In this document: one piece after another, positions 53,920 through 62,145 of the stretch | Numbering within the stretch: the stretch's first letter is position 1 | Layout of the letters: each line of letters starts with the position of its first letter | Assembly (NCBI RefSeq): GCF_900112175.1 | Contig: NZ_FOYT01000001.1 | Coordinates: 682,001-746,000, forward strand | Length of the DNA: 64,000 nucleotides | Direction of reading: 5' to 3' | DNA from: Halogeometricum rufum | Lineage (GTDB): Archaea > Halobacteriota > Halobacteria > Halobacteriales > Haloferacaceae | Notes under the pieces: model-generated | The model's database searches: none | The model's input: only the letters and a program-made list of their open reading frames with translations | What the model was told of the DNA's origin: nothing | Program-made: the position numbers and the translations under genes

Positions 53920-54510
53920 TTACTTGCCGCGGCGGCGACCGCTTCGGATGCTCGGGCGGGTGTGTTCCGCGCCCTTGCCGCGGTTGTTCAGACCGCGGTT
54001 CGAGGACCCGGCGTTCGTCAGGCCGCGGAACGTGCGGCCCTTGTGGTCGTCGCTGCAGATCCAGTTGAGGTCGTCGTCGCTCTGGATGGCCGGGTGCTCG
54101 GGGTCGACCATGATGATCTCGTGCCACTTCTGGGAGCCGTCTTCGCCGACCCAGTAGGAGTTGAGCACGCGCAGGTTCGGGTACTTGCGCGCGGCGCGTT
54201 CCTCCGCGATGCGCTGGATGCTCTTGCGGCGACCGATGCGGTTGACGCCCTGCCGCTTCGTCCGACGGCCGGCCTTGAACCGTTGCTTGCGCGCCCCGCC
54301 CTTGCGGACGGAGACGCGGGCCACGACGATGCCCTGTTTGGCCTTGTAGCCGAGTTCGCGCGCCTTGTCGAGGCGCGTCGGTCGGTCGACGCGGACGATG
54401 GCGCCCTGGTCGCGCCACTCCTGCTTTCGCTGCCACTGCAGTTCGCCGAGTTTCCCGTCGCCGGGGTTCTTCCACGCGTCTTTGATGTGGGAGTAGAAGC
54501 TTCGTGCCAT
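53920..54510 (-). CDS. rpl15e: Large-subunit ribosomal protein L15e
   Basis: A 196-residue protein of the expected length, starting MARSFYSHIKDAWKNPGDGK. Conserved blocks include KQGIVVARVSVRKGGARKQR, GVNRIGRRKSIQRIAEERAA, LNSYWVGEDGSQKWHEIIMV and a basic, Arg-rich C terminus (SIRSGRRRGK). It binds 23S rRNA in the large ribosomal subunit. It is transcribed alone, toward the CPBP gene. Confidence 0.97.
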   Translation of the reverse strand: MARSFYSHIKDAWKNPGDGKLGELQWQRKQEWRDQGAIVRVDRPTRLDKARELGYKAKQGIVVARVSVRKGGARKQRFKAGRRTKRQGVNRIGRRKSIQRIAEERAARKYPNLRVLNSYWVGEDGSQKWHEIIMVDPEHPAIQSDDDLNWICSDDHKGRTFRGLTNAGSSNRGLNNRGKGAEHTRPSIRSGRRRGK

Positions 54511-54692
54511 AGTTTCACCACGGGCGCTTGCGATTCGGAGGACCTTCGAGGTCCGTCCACATTTCGTCCCGAGTCCTCGGGTGCCCGCTGGCGTCCCGTT
54601 CGGCCAGCGAGTTACAGGGTCTACCCCGGAGACGCCTTTAACGACTTCGAATCCGACGGGCCGTGCCCCCGCGTCTCAGGGCCGGGGGCGCT

Positions 54693-55256
54693 TCAGGTGT
54701 CGGTGTCGGTGTCTGTGTGGGTGCCAGCGTCGCTATCGGTGTCAGCGTCGGTGTCGAACGGGGACGGCCCCAGCATCTCCACGTCGGCGTCGGCCAGAAA
54801 CGAGTCGAGACGGGCCAACTCGGCGTCGTCCGGGCCGTCGGTGGGAACCGTCGCCTCCTCGACGGGCGTCCCCACCTCGGAGAACAGCGTCTCCACGCCC
54901 GGCGAGACGAACAGCAGGCATCTGGTACCGTCGGCGGCGATTCGGAACGCGTGCGGGACGTTCCGCGGGGCGAAGGCGGTGTCGCCCGGCCCCGCGGACC
55001 GGACCCGGCCGTCCACGAACAGTCGTATCTCGCCGTCGAGGACGTACCAGAGTTCGTCGGCCGACCGGTGGACGTGCAACGGCGTCACGACGCTGTCCTC
55101 GTCGCCCCGCCGTTCGACGAGGCTGAACGCGCCGTCCGTCTCCTCGCTCGTCGCTTTCAGTAACGCCAACGCCCCCAGCGCGTGGTACGCCTCGCCCTCG
55201 TCGACCGTCTTCACGAAGGCTTCGGCCGTCTCCGTCTCTTCGCTCACCTGTCTCAC
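54693..55256 (-). CDS. Cupin-domain protein with Asp-Thr repeat tail
   Basis: A 187-residue protein. A single cupin barrel has metal-binding residues in LHVHRSADELWYVLDGEIRL (His, His, Glu) and PHAFRI (His). The last 25 residues are a DTDTD-type low-complexity tail encoded by GTGTCG-like repeats. The translation start is a GTG at 55256. Cupins serve many roles, including sugar isomerases and dioxygenases; the lack of further motifs leaves it open. It lies downstream of the ABC permease genes on the same strand, 132 bases away, and might be co-transcribed. Confidence 0.75.
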   Translation of the reverse strand: MRQVSEETETAEAFVKTVDEGEAYHALGALALLKATSEETDGAFSLVERRGDEDSVVTPLHVHRSADELWYVLDGEIRLFVDGRVRSAGPGDTAFAPRNVPHAFRIAADGTRCLLFVSPGVETLFSEVGTPVEEATVPTDGPDDAELARLDSFLADADVEMLGPSPFDTDADTDSDAGTHTDTDTDT

Positions 55257-55339
55257 CTCGTTCGTTACGGGGTCGGCAGAGGGGGGAGTATCTATCGGTC
55301 GCGACTGTGGTGCTGACGCACGCGCGTGCGCGAAGTAGA

Positions 55340-55381
55340 AGAATACCGCGTCGAAGAAGGAGAATGTCGCGTCGAAGAAGG
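55340..55381. repeat. Two tandem 21-base repeats
   Basis: AGAATACCGCGTCGAAGAAG and AGAATGTCGCGTCGAAGAAG (each followed by one more G) stand head to tail, differing at two positions, just downstream of the MalG-like stop codon and before the cupin gene. Purpose unknown. Confidence 0.6.
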
Positions 55382-55388
55382 GGGCCCG

Positions 55389-56471
55389 TCAGCCCTCCAT
55401 CCCGCTGAACGACAGGCCGCCCTCGATGTACCGTTGGGCGAAGAAGTACACCAGCATGAGCGGTGAGGCGAACACGAGCGCGAACGCCGAGAACCGCGCC
55501 CACGGGATGGAGTACTCGTCGACCAGCGAGTAGAGGCCGACCGGGAGCGTGTAGTTCTCCGTGCCGAGCAGCGTCTGGGCGACGACGAACTCCGTCCACC
55601 CCGTGAGGAAGGTGAAGATGAACACCGTCGCCAGCCCGGCGGCCGACAGGGGGAGGATGACCTCCGTGACGACGCGCCACGGGGGCGCGCCGTCCACGAC
55701 GGCGGCCTCCTCGTACGACGTGGGGATGCCGTCCATGTACGTCTTCAAGAGCCACGTGTTGAACGGCACCGCCGTCGCCGCGTAGTAGACGGCCAGCGCC
55801 AGTTTGCTGTCGTTCAGCCCCACCTGCACGTACACCGTGTAGAGGCCGATGAGCAGGGCGATGCCGAGGCCGCCGCCCACCTGCGTCAGGAGGACGTAGA
55901 CGAACAGAATCTTCCGGCGGAAGATGAACTCCCGGCGCGAGAGCGCGTACGACGCCGGGACGATGAGACACATCGCGATGATGACCGTCGGAATCGACAC
56001 CGTGAGGCTGTTCCAGAAGAACCCCTTGAAGTTCGAGGGGTTCTCGACGCCGTAGGCGGACGCGTCGAGGAACACCAGTTCGGGCGTGTCGAGGACCACC
56101 GCGAGGTCCGTGAACGGGAGGTTCAGGCTGATGGCGTACGACGGGACGATGAGGTCGCCGACGACCCAGAGGAACGGCTTCAGCGAGGGGTCCTGCGGGA
56201 GCAGGGACAGCCCGTTCGTCGTGTAGATGGAACCCCCGGACCCCGACAGCGCGGACATGAGTATCCAGTAGACGGGGAACAGGAGTAGTCCGACGACGAC
56301 TGTGGCCCCGAGCGTCGCGCCGAGCGTCTTCAGCGGGCCGGCCGGCGAAATCTCGCCGCGAGCGACTCCGCGGGCGGTGTACGCCGCGTCGCGCCCGACT
56401 TCCACCGGCGTGTACGCGGCCGCCTTCACGTCGTCGGCGATGCTGTCGACGACGCCGCCGAGGAGGCTCAC
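55389..56471 (-). CDS. Sugar ABC transporter permease (MalG-like)
   Basis: A 360-residue inner permease. I start it at GTG 56471 (SLLGGVVDSIADDVKAAAYT), whose codon overlaps the MalF-like stop as GTGA; longer frames are artefacts. It has about six membrane helices and the EAA loop that docks to the ATPase (YEEAAVVDGAPPWRVVTEVI). The large extracytoplasmic segment after the first helix (SGSGGSIYTTNGLSLLPQDP) resembles maltose-type MalG. Together with the neighbouring MalF-like, binding-protein and ATPase genes it forms a carbohydrate importer, most likely for maltodextrins given the flanking amylase genes. Confidence 0.9.
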   Translation of the reverse strand: MSLLGGVVDSIADDVKAAAYTPVEVGRDAAYTARGVARGEISPAGPLKTLGATLGATVVVGLLLFPVYWILMSALSGSGGSIYTTNGLSLLPQDPSLKPFLWVVGDLIVPSYAISLNLPFTDLAVVLDTPELVFLDASAYGVENPSNFKGFFWNSLTVSIPTVIIAMCLIVPASYALSRREFIFRRKILFVYVLLTQVGGGLGIALLIGLYTVYVQVGLNDSKLALAVYYAATAVPFNTWLLKTYMDGIPTSYEEAAVVDGAPPWRVVTEVILPLSAAGLATVFIFTFLTGWTEFVVAQTLLGTENYTLPVGLYSLVDEYSIPWARFSAFALVFASPLMLVYFFAQRYIEGGLSFSGMEG

Positions 56472-57433
56472 GCGTCCCCCACCCCGTCGGCGAGTCGCCC
56501 TTTCTTCACGTTCAGCCACATGAACGCGCCGATGAACGCGACGGCGAGCAGGCTGATGGCTGCGCCCTCGCCGTACTGTGAGAACGTGAACGCCTCGCGG
56601 TAGCCGTAGACGACGATGAGTTCGTTCGCTCGCGCCGGGCCGCCCTGATTGAACACGTACGGGATGAGGAACGCCTGGAACGACGCCGCGGCGGTCAGGA
56701 TGGACGCGAACATCACCGGCCGCTTGATGGAGGGCAGGGTGACGTGCAGGAAGCGCGAGACGTAGCCCGCGCCGTCCACCATCGCCGCCTCGTGGAGTTC
56801 CTCGGGAACGTCCTGCAGTGCGCTCACGGTGATGAGTACCATGAACGGGTAGGCCAGCCACACCTCGGTGACGTTGTAGGCGAGAAAGGCCGTCCACCGC
56901 TGTGAGAGCCACGCGACGGACTCGAAGCCCACCGACTTGAGGAGCTGATTCGCCAGTCCGAACTCGGCCGTACTGAAGATGCCCCGCCAGACGGTGACGA
57001 CGAAGATGGCCGGCAGGCCCATCGGGATGATGATGAGAGAGCGCATGAACCGCTTGCCGCGGACGCGGTCACCCGTCACCACGAGGGCGATGCCGACGCT
57101 GAACGCTATCTTCGCGGTGACGCTCGTCGCGACGAACAGCCACGTCACGCCGAACGAGTTCCAAAAGGCCGGGTCGGTCAGCGCCGAGACGTAGTTCTGG
57201 AGGCCGACGAACTCGGCCTGTCCGAACGTCAGGACGTCCAGCGCCGTCTCGCCGGCGAACAGGTTCGCCGGCCGCGCGTTCGTGAAGGAGATGCCGACGA
57301 GGTACAGCACCGGAAACAGCATGAACGCGGAGAAGACGAACAGCCCCGGCAGGACGAGGAGGAGCGAGGTGTCCTCTCTGTCGAGGAACGGGACGTCCGC
57401 GACTCGGGTGGCGACGCGGGAGGCGGTGCTCAT
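56468..57433 (-). CDS. Sugar ABC transporter permease (MalF-like)
   Basis: A 321-residue permease with six membrane segments starting VLPGLFVFSAFMLFPVLYLV. The EAA loop is visible as LHEAAMVDGAGYVSRFLHVT. It pairs with the MalG-like permease encoded next, overlapping it by the GTGA junction. It follows the binding-protein gene by only seven bases, so all three are one operon. Confidence 0.9.
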   Translation of the reverse strand: MSTASRVATRVADVPFLDREDTSLLLVLPGLFVFSAFMLFPVLYLVGISFTNARPANLFAGETALDVLTFGQAEFVGLQNYVSALTDPAFWNSFGVTWLFVATSVTAKIAFSVGIALVVTGDRVRGKRFMRSLIIIPMGLPAIFVVTVWRGIFSTAEFGLANQLLKSVGFESVAWLSQRWTAFLAYNVTEVWLAYPFMVLITVSALQDVPEELHEAAMVDGAGYVSRFLHVTLPSIKRPVMFASILTAAASFQAFLIPYVFNQGGPARANELIVVYGYREAFTFSQYGEGAAISLLAVAFIGAFMWLNVKKGRLADGVGDA

Positions 57434-57440
57434 GGCGCGG

Positions 57441-58736
57441 TCACTCCCAGTTGCTACGGACCGTCTTCGCCGCCTCGTCCATCGCGGCGCCGACGTCGGC
57501 GTCGCCGTTGAACGCCTTCGTCAGCGCGTCCTTGACGGGCGTCCAGACGGCGTTCATCTTCGGGTGCGTCGGCATCGGGACGCCCTGTCTCACGGCCTTC
57601 GAGAAGCCCTGCACCGCCGCGGGCAGTTCGTCGCTCGTGGCGATGCTCTCCAAGACGGGAATCGAGCCCTGCTCTTTCGCGTTGCGCAGGAGGACGTCCT
57701 CGTTCGTCGTGTACCACTCGACGAAGTCGAGGGCGGCCTGCGTCGTGGCGTCGTCGCCCTCCATCCCCTTCGAGAAGTACCACATCGTGATGCCCGTGTA
57801 GGGACTCGGCTCGCCGCCCTCGGGCGCGGGGAGTTCGGCGACGCCGTAGTCGATGCCCTTCTCGTTCAGCGTGCTGAGGTACCACGGGCCGTTGATGGCG
57901 AACGGCGCGTTGCCCTCGGCGAACGCCGCGGCCTGCGGCCCGTACGTCGGGTCGTTCGGCATGTACGGCACGAGTTCGTCGACGGCGAACTGGAACCCCT
58001 TCACCGTCGCGTCGGCGTTGATGCCGAGTTGCGGGTCCGCCTCGGAGTCGAAGTAGTAGCCGCCGAACGCCTGCCCCCACGCGCTGACGAAGTAGGGGTC
58101 GAACGGGTAGCCGAGACCGTACGTCCCGTTCTCGGGGTCGTGGTACTCCTCCATCACGGACTGCATCTCCGCCACCGTCGAGGGCGCGGAGTCGACCATC
58201 TCCTCGTTGTAGACCAGCGCAACCGTCTCCGCCGCGTGCGGGAGGCCGACCGTCGCGCCGTCGAACTGGACGGCGCCCGCGGCCGCGTCGGTGAACTCGT
58301 CGAGACTGACCGAGAGCGCGTCGCTCTTGTCGACGACGAACCCGCGCTGGTGGTAGTCGCCGACCCAGTCGTGCGCCCACTCGAACGTCGCCGGGCCCTG
58401 GTTGGCCGGGACGGCGGAGGTGGTCTTCTTCCGCAGGTCGGAGATGTCCGCTCCCTCGACGGTGTGCTTCGTCGCGTCGTTGTACGACTGGATGGCCTCC
58501 TTGCGGGCCGGCACCTCCGTATCGGCGAGTTGGTACCACGCCTTCGCCGTCCCCGCCGGGCCGGACTCCGTCGCCGTCGCGTCGCCGCCGGAGTCGGTGG
58601 CGTCGGAGCCGGATTCGCCGCCGGACTCGGCCGCCGTCTGCTCGCTCTGGTTCTGTACGCCGACACAGCCGGCGAGGGCGCCGACGACGCCCGCGCCTCC
58701 GAGGTGCTTCAGCACCGTTCTGCGGTCCATTGTCAT
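57441..58736 (-). CDS. Sugar-binding lipoprotein of ABC importer (MalE-like)
   Basis: A 431-residue solute-binding protein. The signal (MDRRTVLKHLGGAGVVGALA then GC) is a Tat-type leader with lipobox, so it is exported folded and lipid-anchored. A Ser/Gly/Asp-rich linker leads to the family-1 binding fold: AKAWYQLADTEVPARKEAIQ, FAEGNAPFAINGPWYLSTLN, YTGITMWYFSKGMEGDDATT, ALDFVEWYTTNEDVLLRNAK. The pattern ENAPFAINGPW is typical for maltose/maltodextrin binders. ATG at 58736 or 58730 could start it. It is the first gene of the leftward operon, divergent from the ATPase gene. Confidence 0.9.
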   Translation of the reverse strand: MTMDRRTVLKHLGGAGVVGALAGCVGVQNQSEQTAAESGGESGSDATDSGGDATATESGPAGTAKAWYQLADTEVPARKEAIQSYNDATKHTVEGADISDLRKKTTSAVPANQGPATFEWAHDWVGDYHQRGFVVDKSDALSVSLDEFTDAAAGAVQFDGATVGLPHAAETVALVYNEEMVDSAPSTVAEMQSVMEEYHDPENGTYGLGYPFDPYFVSAWGQAFGGYYFDSEADPQLGINADATVKGFQFAVDELVPYMPNDPTYGPQAAAFAEGNAPFAINGPWYLSTLNEKGIDYGVAELPAPEGGEPSPYTGITMWYFSKGMEGDDATTQAALDFVEWYTTNEDVLLRNAKEQGSIPVLESIATSDELPAAVQGFSKAVRQGVPMPTHPKMNAVWTPVKDALTKAFNGDADVGAAMDEAAKTVRSNWE

Positions 58737-58796
58737 GGGTGAATAAGAGTTGAATTATTCGTTCACAACTTAAATCATTCGAACTCAGAAAAAGTA

Positions 58797-58810
58797 GTAC
58801 GAAATCGTAC
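58797..58810. promoter_or_regulatory. Palindrome in the divergent control region of the sugar importer
   Basis: GTACGA and TCGTAC form a perfect dyad around two bases, between the start of the binding-protein operon and the ATPase TATA box. Next to it the minus strand reads TACTTTTTCTGAGTT, which partly resembles the TACT-spacer-GAGTA site described for haloarchaeal TrmB, though the spacing and last base do not match. Likely a binding site for a sugar-responsive regulator (inference). Confidence 0.45.
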
Positions 58811-58837
58811 CTCACAAATTCCACACAGAGGGCAAGA

Positions 58838-58845
58838 ACTATATC
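58838..58845 (+). promoter_or_regulatory. TATA-like box of the ATPase gene
   Basis: ACTATATC is centred 27 bases before the ATG at 58869, ideal for a leaderless haloarchaeal transcript. Confidence 0.55.
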
Positions 58846-58868
58846 TCGTCGTCACAAGCATCGGTCAA

Positions 58869-59990
58869 ATGGCAACTGTAACGCTCGATAATCTACGAAA
58901 GGAGTTCGACAACGGCCGCATCGTCGCGGTGGACGACGTCTCGTTCGAGGTGGCGGACGGCGAGTTCGTCACCGTCGTCGGGCCGTCGGGGTGCGGGAAG
59001 TCGACGACGCTGCGGATGATGGCCGGCCTCGAATCGCCCACGAGCGGGACGATTCGCTTCGACGACGAGGACGTGACGGACGTGCACGCGCGGAAGCGAG
59101 ACGTGGCGATGGTGTTCCAGAACTACGCGCTGTACCCGCACAAGACCGTCCGCCAGAACATGGCGTTCGGCCTGCGGATGAGTACGGACCTCTCGAAGGA
59201 CGAACGCCACGCGCGCGTCGCGGAGACGGCGGAGATGATGGGCATCGAGGACCTCTTGGACGACAAGCCGAGCGAACTCTCCGGCGGGCAGAAACAGCGC
59301 GTCGCCCTCGGGCGCGCCATCGTGCGCGAACCCGACGTGTTCCTGTTCGACGAACCGCTGTCGAACCTCGACGCCAAACTCCGGACGACGATGCGGACGG
59401 AGATTCAGCGCCTCCAGAACGAACTCGGAATCACGTCCATCTACGTGACGCACGACCAGGAGGAGGCGATGACGATGGGCGACAGACTCGCCATCCTCAA
59501 AGACGGCGTCCTCCAGCAGGTGGGCGAACCGAAGGACGTCTACGAGAACCCGACGAACGAGTTCGTCGGCGGGTTCGTCGGGTCGCCGTCGATGAACTTC
59601 GTCGACGTGGAGGCGACGGGCGACGGCGGGTCGGTGACGCTGTCGAACGACGACGGGTTCAGTTACGCGCTCACCGGCGACGTCGCCCGCCGCGTCTCGG
59701 CCGTCGACGCGCGGGCGCTCCGACTCGGCATCCGCCCCGAGGACGTCCGCGTCGCCGACGCGGGCGAGGGCATCGAGGCGACGGTGGACGTGGTCGAACC
59801 CGTCGGCTCCGACAACTACCTCCACCTCGACGTGGCCGCCGACTTCATCGCCCGCGTCGACTCGGACGTGGAACCGACCGTCGGCGACACCGTCGAGGTG
59901 ACGTTCGACCAGTCGGTCGTCCACCTGTTCGACGCCACCGACGGCGACGCGTTGCTGTCGGACGCGACGAAGCGAGAAGTCCCGGCGTAG
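58869..59990 (+). CDS. Sugar ABC transporter ATP-binding protein (MalK/UgpC-like)
   Basis: A 373-residue ATPase. Walker A GPSGCGKSTTLRMMAG, Q-loop VFQNYALYPHKTV, signature LSGGQKQRVALGRAIV, Walker B DVFLFDEPLSNLDAKLR and H-loop YVTHDQEEAMTMGD are all intact. The C-terminal 130 residues form the OB-type regulatory domain of MalK-like proteins (LRLGIRPEDVRVADAGEGIE). It powers import through the divergent MalF/MalG-like pair. Being transcribed away from them, its level could be set independently. Confidence 0.93.
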   Translation: MATVTLDNLRKEFDNGRIVAVDDVSFEVADGEFVTVVGPSGCGKSTTLRMMAGLESPTSGTIRFDDEDVTDVHARKRDVAMVFQNYALYPHKTVRQNMAFGLRMSTDLSKDERHARVAETAEMMGIEDLLDDKPSELSGGQKQRVALGRAIVREPDVFLFDEPLSNLDAKLRTTMRTEIQRLQNELGITSIYVTHDQEEAMTMGDRLAILKDGVLQQVGEPKDVYENPTNEFVGGFVGSPSMNFVDVEATGDGGSVTLSNDDGFSYALTGDVARRVSAVDARALRLGIRPEDVRVADAGEGIEATVDVVEPVGSDNYLHLDVAADFIARVDSDVEPTVGDTVEVTFDQSVVHLFDATDGDALLSDATKREVPA

Positions 59991-60016
59991 CCCGGTTCGC
60001 GGAGCGACCCGTCGCC

Positions 60017-62041
60017 TCAGTCGTCGGCGACGACCGAGCGTTCTTCGAGCAGTCCGTACTCGTCCATCAGGGCCACCGTCGCCAGTCTGAGCGCGTGCGG
60101 CCACCCCAGCGGCGTCGCGCTGTCGGGCGTGCCGTCGTCGAACACCTGTTCGGGCAGGTAGCCGGCGTCGGTGGTGAGCGGTCCGTCCGGGAGGACGAGC
60201 GACAGCAGGTCCCGCGCCGTCTCGCCGACCGATTCGCTCCGTGCGTCGCCGCTGTCGGCCAAGAGGGCGCTCAGACTCGCGGCGGCGTGCGCGCCCCACG
60301 CCGTCGAGACGGTCCATATCTTCTCGTCGTCCTGTTCGCGCGTCCGCCAGTCGTCGCCCTCGTACCGAATCAGCCCGCTGACCGGGCCGGCCGGGTCGCG
60401 GGACAGTTCCGCCACCACGCGCTCGACGTGCGAGACGAGTCTGTCAACGCGTTCGTCGTCCACCGCGCCGACCCGCGCGTACGTCCGGTGGGCGTCGACC
60501 AACGCCAGCGTCGCGGAGTCGCACCGGTCGTCCAGCCCCGTCTCCTCGTGGTCGTCCGGGTACTCCCGGAGCGCGTAGATGCCGCGGGAGGGAACCCACA
60601 GGTCGTCGACGGCCTCGTACACCTCGTCGGCGCGGGCCTTCGCCGCCGCGGCGAGTTCGGTGTCGGTGGCCGCGAGTCGCGCGTACGCCTCGAGGAACGT
60701 CGCCGTCGTGTGGGCGAACCGGCCGGACGTGTCCTCCCACGCGTTCTGGCAGGCGACGGGGCGGCCGTCGTCGGCGAGCGTCTCGTTCAGGCCGGCGAGG
60801 GCGCGTTCCAGCGTCTCGGTGACGCCCTCGTCGTCGGCCTCCTCGAGGTACGCAGCGAGGTAGGCGACGACGCTCCCCGTCTGGTCGGCCTGATACTCCA
60901 CGTCCGACCCGGCTTCGAGGCGGCCGTTCGCCCACCCCGGCGCGAGTTCGCCGCTGAACGGCCAGACGCGGTGCGGCCACGACCCGTCGTCCAGTTGCGT
61001 CTGCCGGTACGCCCGCGCGCTCCGGTCGTGCCACGCCGACAGCGACAGGTCGAGGTGGTCGTCGCTCTCTAAGAGGAAGCGCGAAATCTCCGCGTCGTCG
61101 CGGAACCAGGTGTAGCCGTACCCGCCGGAGTGGGCGTAGTAGGGGTCGAAGTCCGGCCCGGCGACCCGGAGGCCGCGGCGGCCGGACAGGAGCGAGAGGA
61201 CGTGCAGGTCGGTGGCGACAGCCTCGCCGTGCGGCACGTCGGCGACGCCGTCGTCGGCCGCGGCCGCGGCCAGTTCGTCGGCGTCGTAGTCGGCGGCGGC
61301 GGTCCGAACCGCGTCGAGTGCCGACTCGCGGGTGTGGTCCGAACGGGAGGTGAGAAGCGTGGCGAGGGTGGCCGTGCCGTCGTCCGCCGTGGGGACGACG
61401 CCGACGACGTCGCCGCTGAGGTGGCCCTCCTCGTACCGGTCCTCCGCGACCGGTCGCGGGTACGTCGCCGGGTCGTCGTCGAGGAACGACTCGAACGTGC
61501 CGAACGCCTCGCCGCGGAGTTCGTCGAACCCGGTCGCACTCGCCACGTAGTCCGTCTCCTCGGCGTGGTACACCTCGACGGCGTCGCCGTGGCGGAGTTG
61601 GGCGATGCGGGTGTCCCGGCCGTCGGGCGCGAACCCGACGCAGGCGACCACGTCCACCTCGTCGGCGGCCGACGCGTCGAACCGCGTGACGTGCGTCTCG
61701 CCGACCGTCAGGTCGTACTGCGTGACGGGGCCGTGGGGCGTCTCGTGGTCGGTGACGACGAGCGTCGTCCCCGCCTCGAATCGCTGGCTGGCTGACCCCG
61801 ACTCGAACCACGTCGTCACCCCGTCGTCGCCGGCCGGTCGGACCCCGAACCGGGACCGGACGATGCCCGTCAACCCGGTGAGTGGGTAGCTGAAGTCGCG
61901 TATCTGCCCGCTCTCGCCCACGTGGACGAGTCGGCCGCTCCGACCGGAGAACCGCCCGGACGTGGTCCGACACTCGCCCGGGAACCGCGTCCGGTGGTCC
62001 CGGTTTCGCTTGTAGTCCTTCAACGCGTCGCGCAGTTGCAT
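60017..62041 (-). CDS. GH15-family glucoamylase-like enzyme
   Basis: A 674-residue protein with no signal peptide, so cytoplasmic. Residues 1-260 form the N-terminal super-sandwich (TGLTGIVRSRFGVRPAGDDG). The catalytic (alpha/alpha)6 barrel follows, with GGYGYTWFRDDAEISRFLLE, WPHRVWPFSGELAPGWANGR, and the two acidic regions NAWEDTSGRFAHTTATFLEA and YLPEQVFDDGTPDSATPLGW, where the catalytic Glu residues should lie. It should release glucose from the ends of alpha-glucans. It is convergent with the ATPase gene and divergent from the GH13 gene, inside the maltodextrin locus, so imported oligosaccharides are the likely substrate. Confidence 0.9.
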   Translation of the reverse strand: MQLRDALKDYKRNRDHRTRFPGECRTTSGRFSGRSGRLVHVGESGQIRDFSYPLTGLTGIVRSRFGVRPAGDDGVTTWFESGSASQRFEAGTTLVVTDHETPHGPVTQYDLTVGETHVTRFDASAADEVDVVACVGFAPDGRDTRIAQLRHGDAVEVYHAEETDYVASATGFDELRGEAFGTFESFLDDDPATYPRPVAEDRYEEGHLSGDVVGVVPTADDGTATLATLLTSRSDHTRESALDAVRTAAADYDADELAAAAADDGVADVPHGEAVATDLHVLSLLSGRRGLRVAGPDFDPYYAHSGGYGYTWFRDDAEISRFLLESDDHLDLSLSAWHDRSARAYRQTQLDDGSWPHRVWPFSGELAPGWANGRLEAGSDVEYQADQTGSVVAYLAAYLEEADDEGVTETLERALAGLNETLADDGRPVACQNAWEDTSGRFAHTTATFLEAYARLAATDTELAAAAKARADEVYEAVDDLWVPSRGIYALREYPDDHEETGLDDRCDSATLALVDAHRTYARVGAVDDERVDRLVSHVERVVAELSRDPAGPVSGLIRYEGDDWRTREQDDEKIWTVSTAWGAHAAASLSALLADSGDARSESVGETARDLLSLVLPDGPLTTDAGYLPEQVFDDGTPDSATPLGWPHALRLATVALMDEYGLLEERSVVADD

Positions 62042-62145
62042 TGTCCGCCACTCGACGGTCGGGGGTAATAACTTTTGGTGTAATTGTCGTTCACAGATTT
62101 CTGCTTCTCCGAAACAGTCAAACGACTGGCCCCGTCTCTGGGCGT

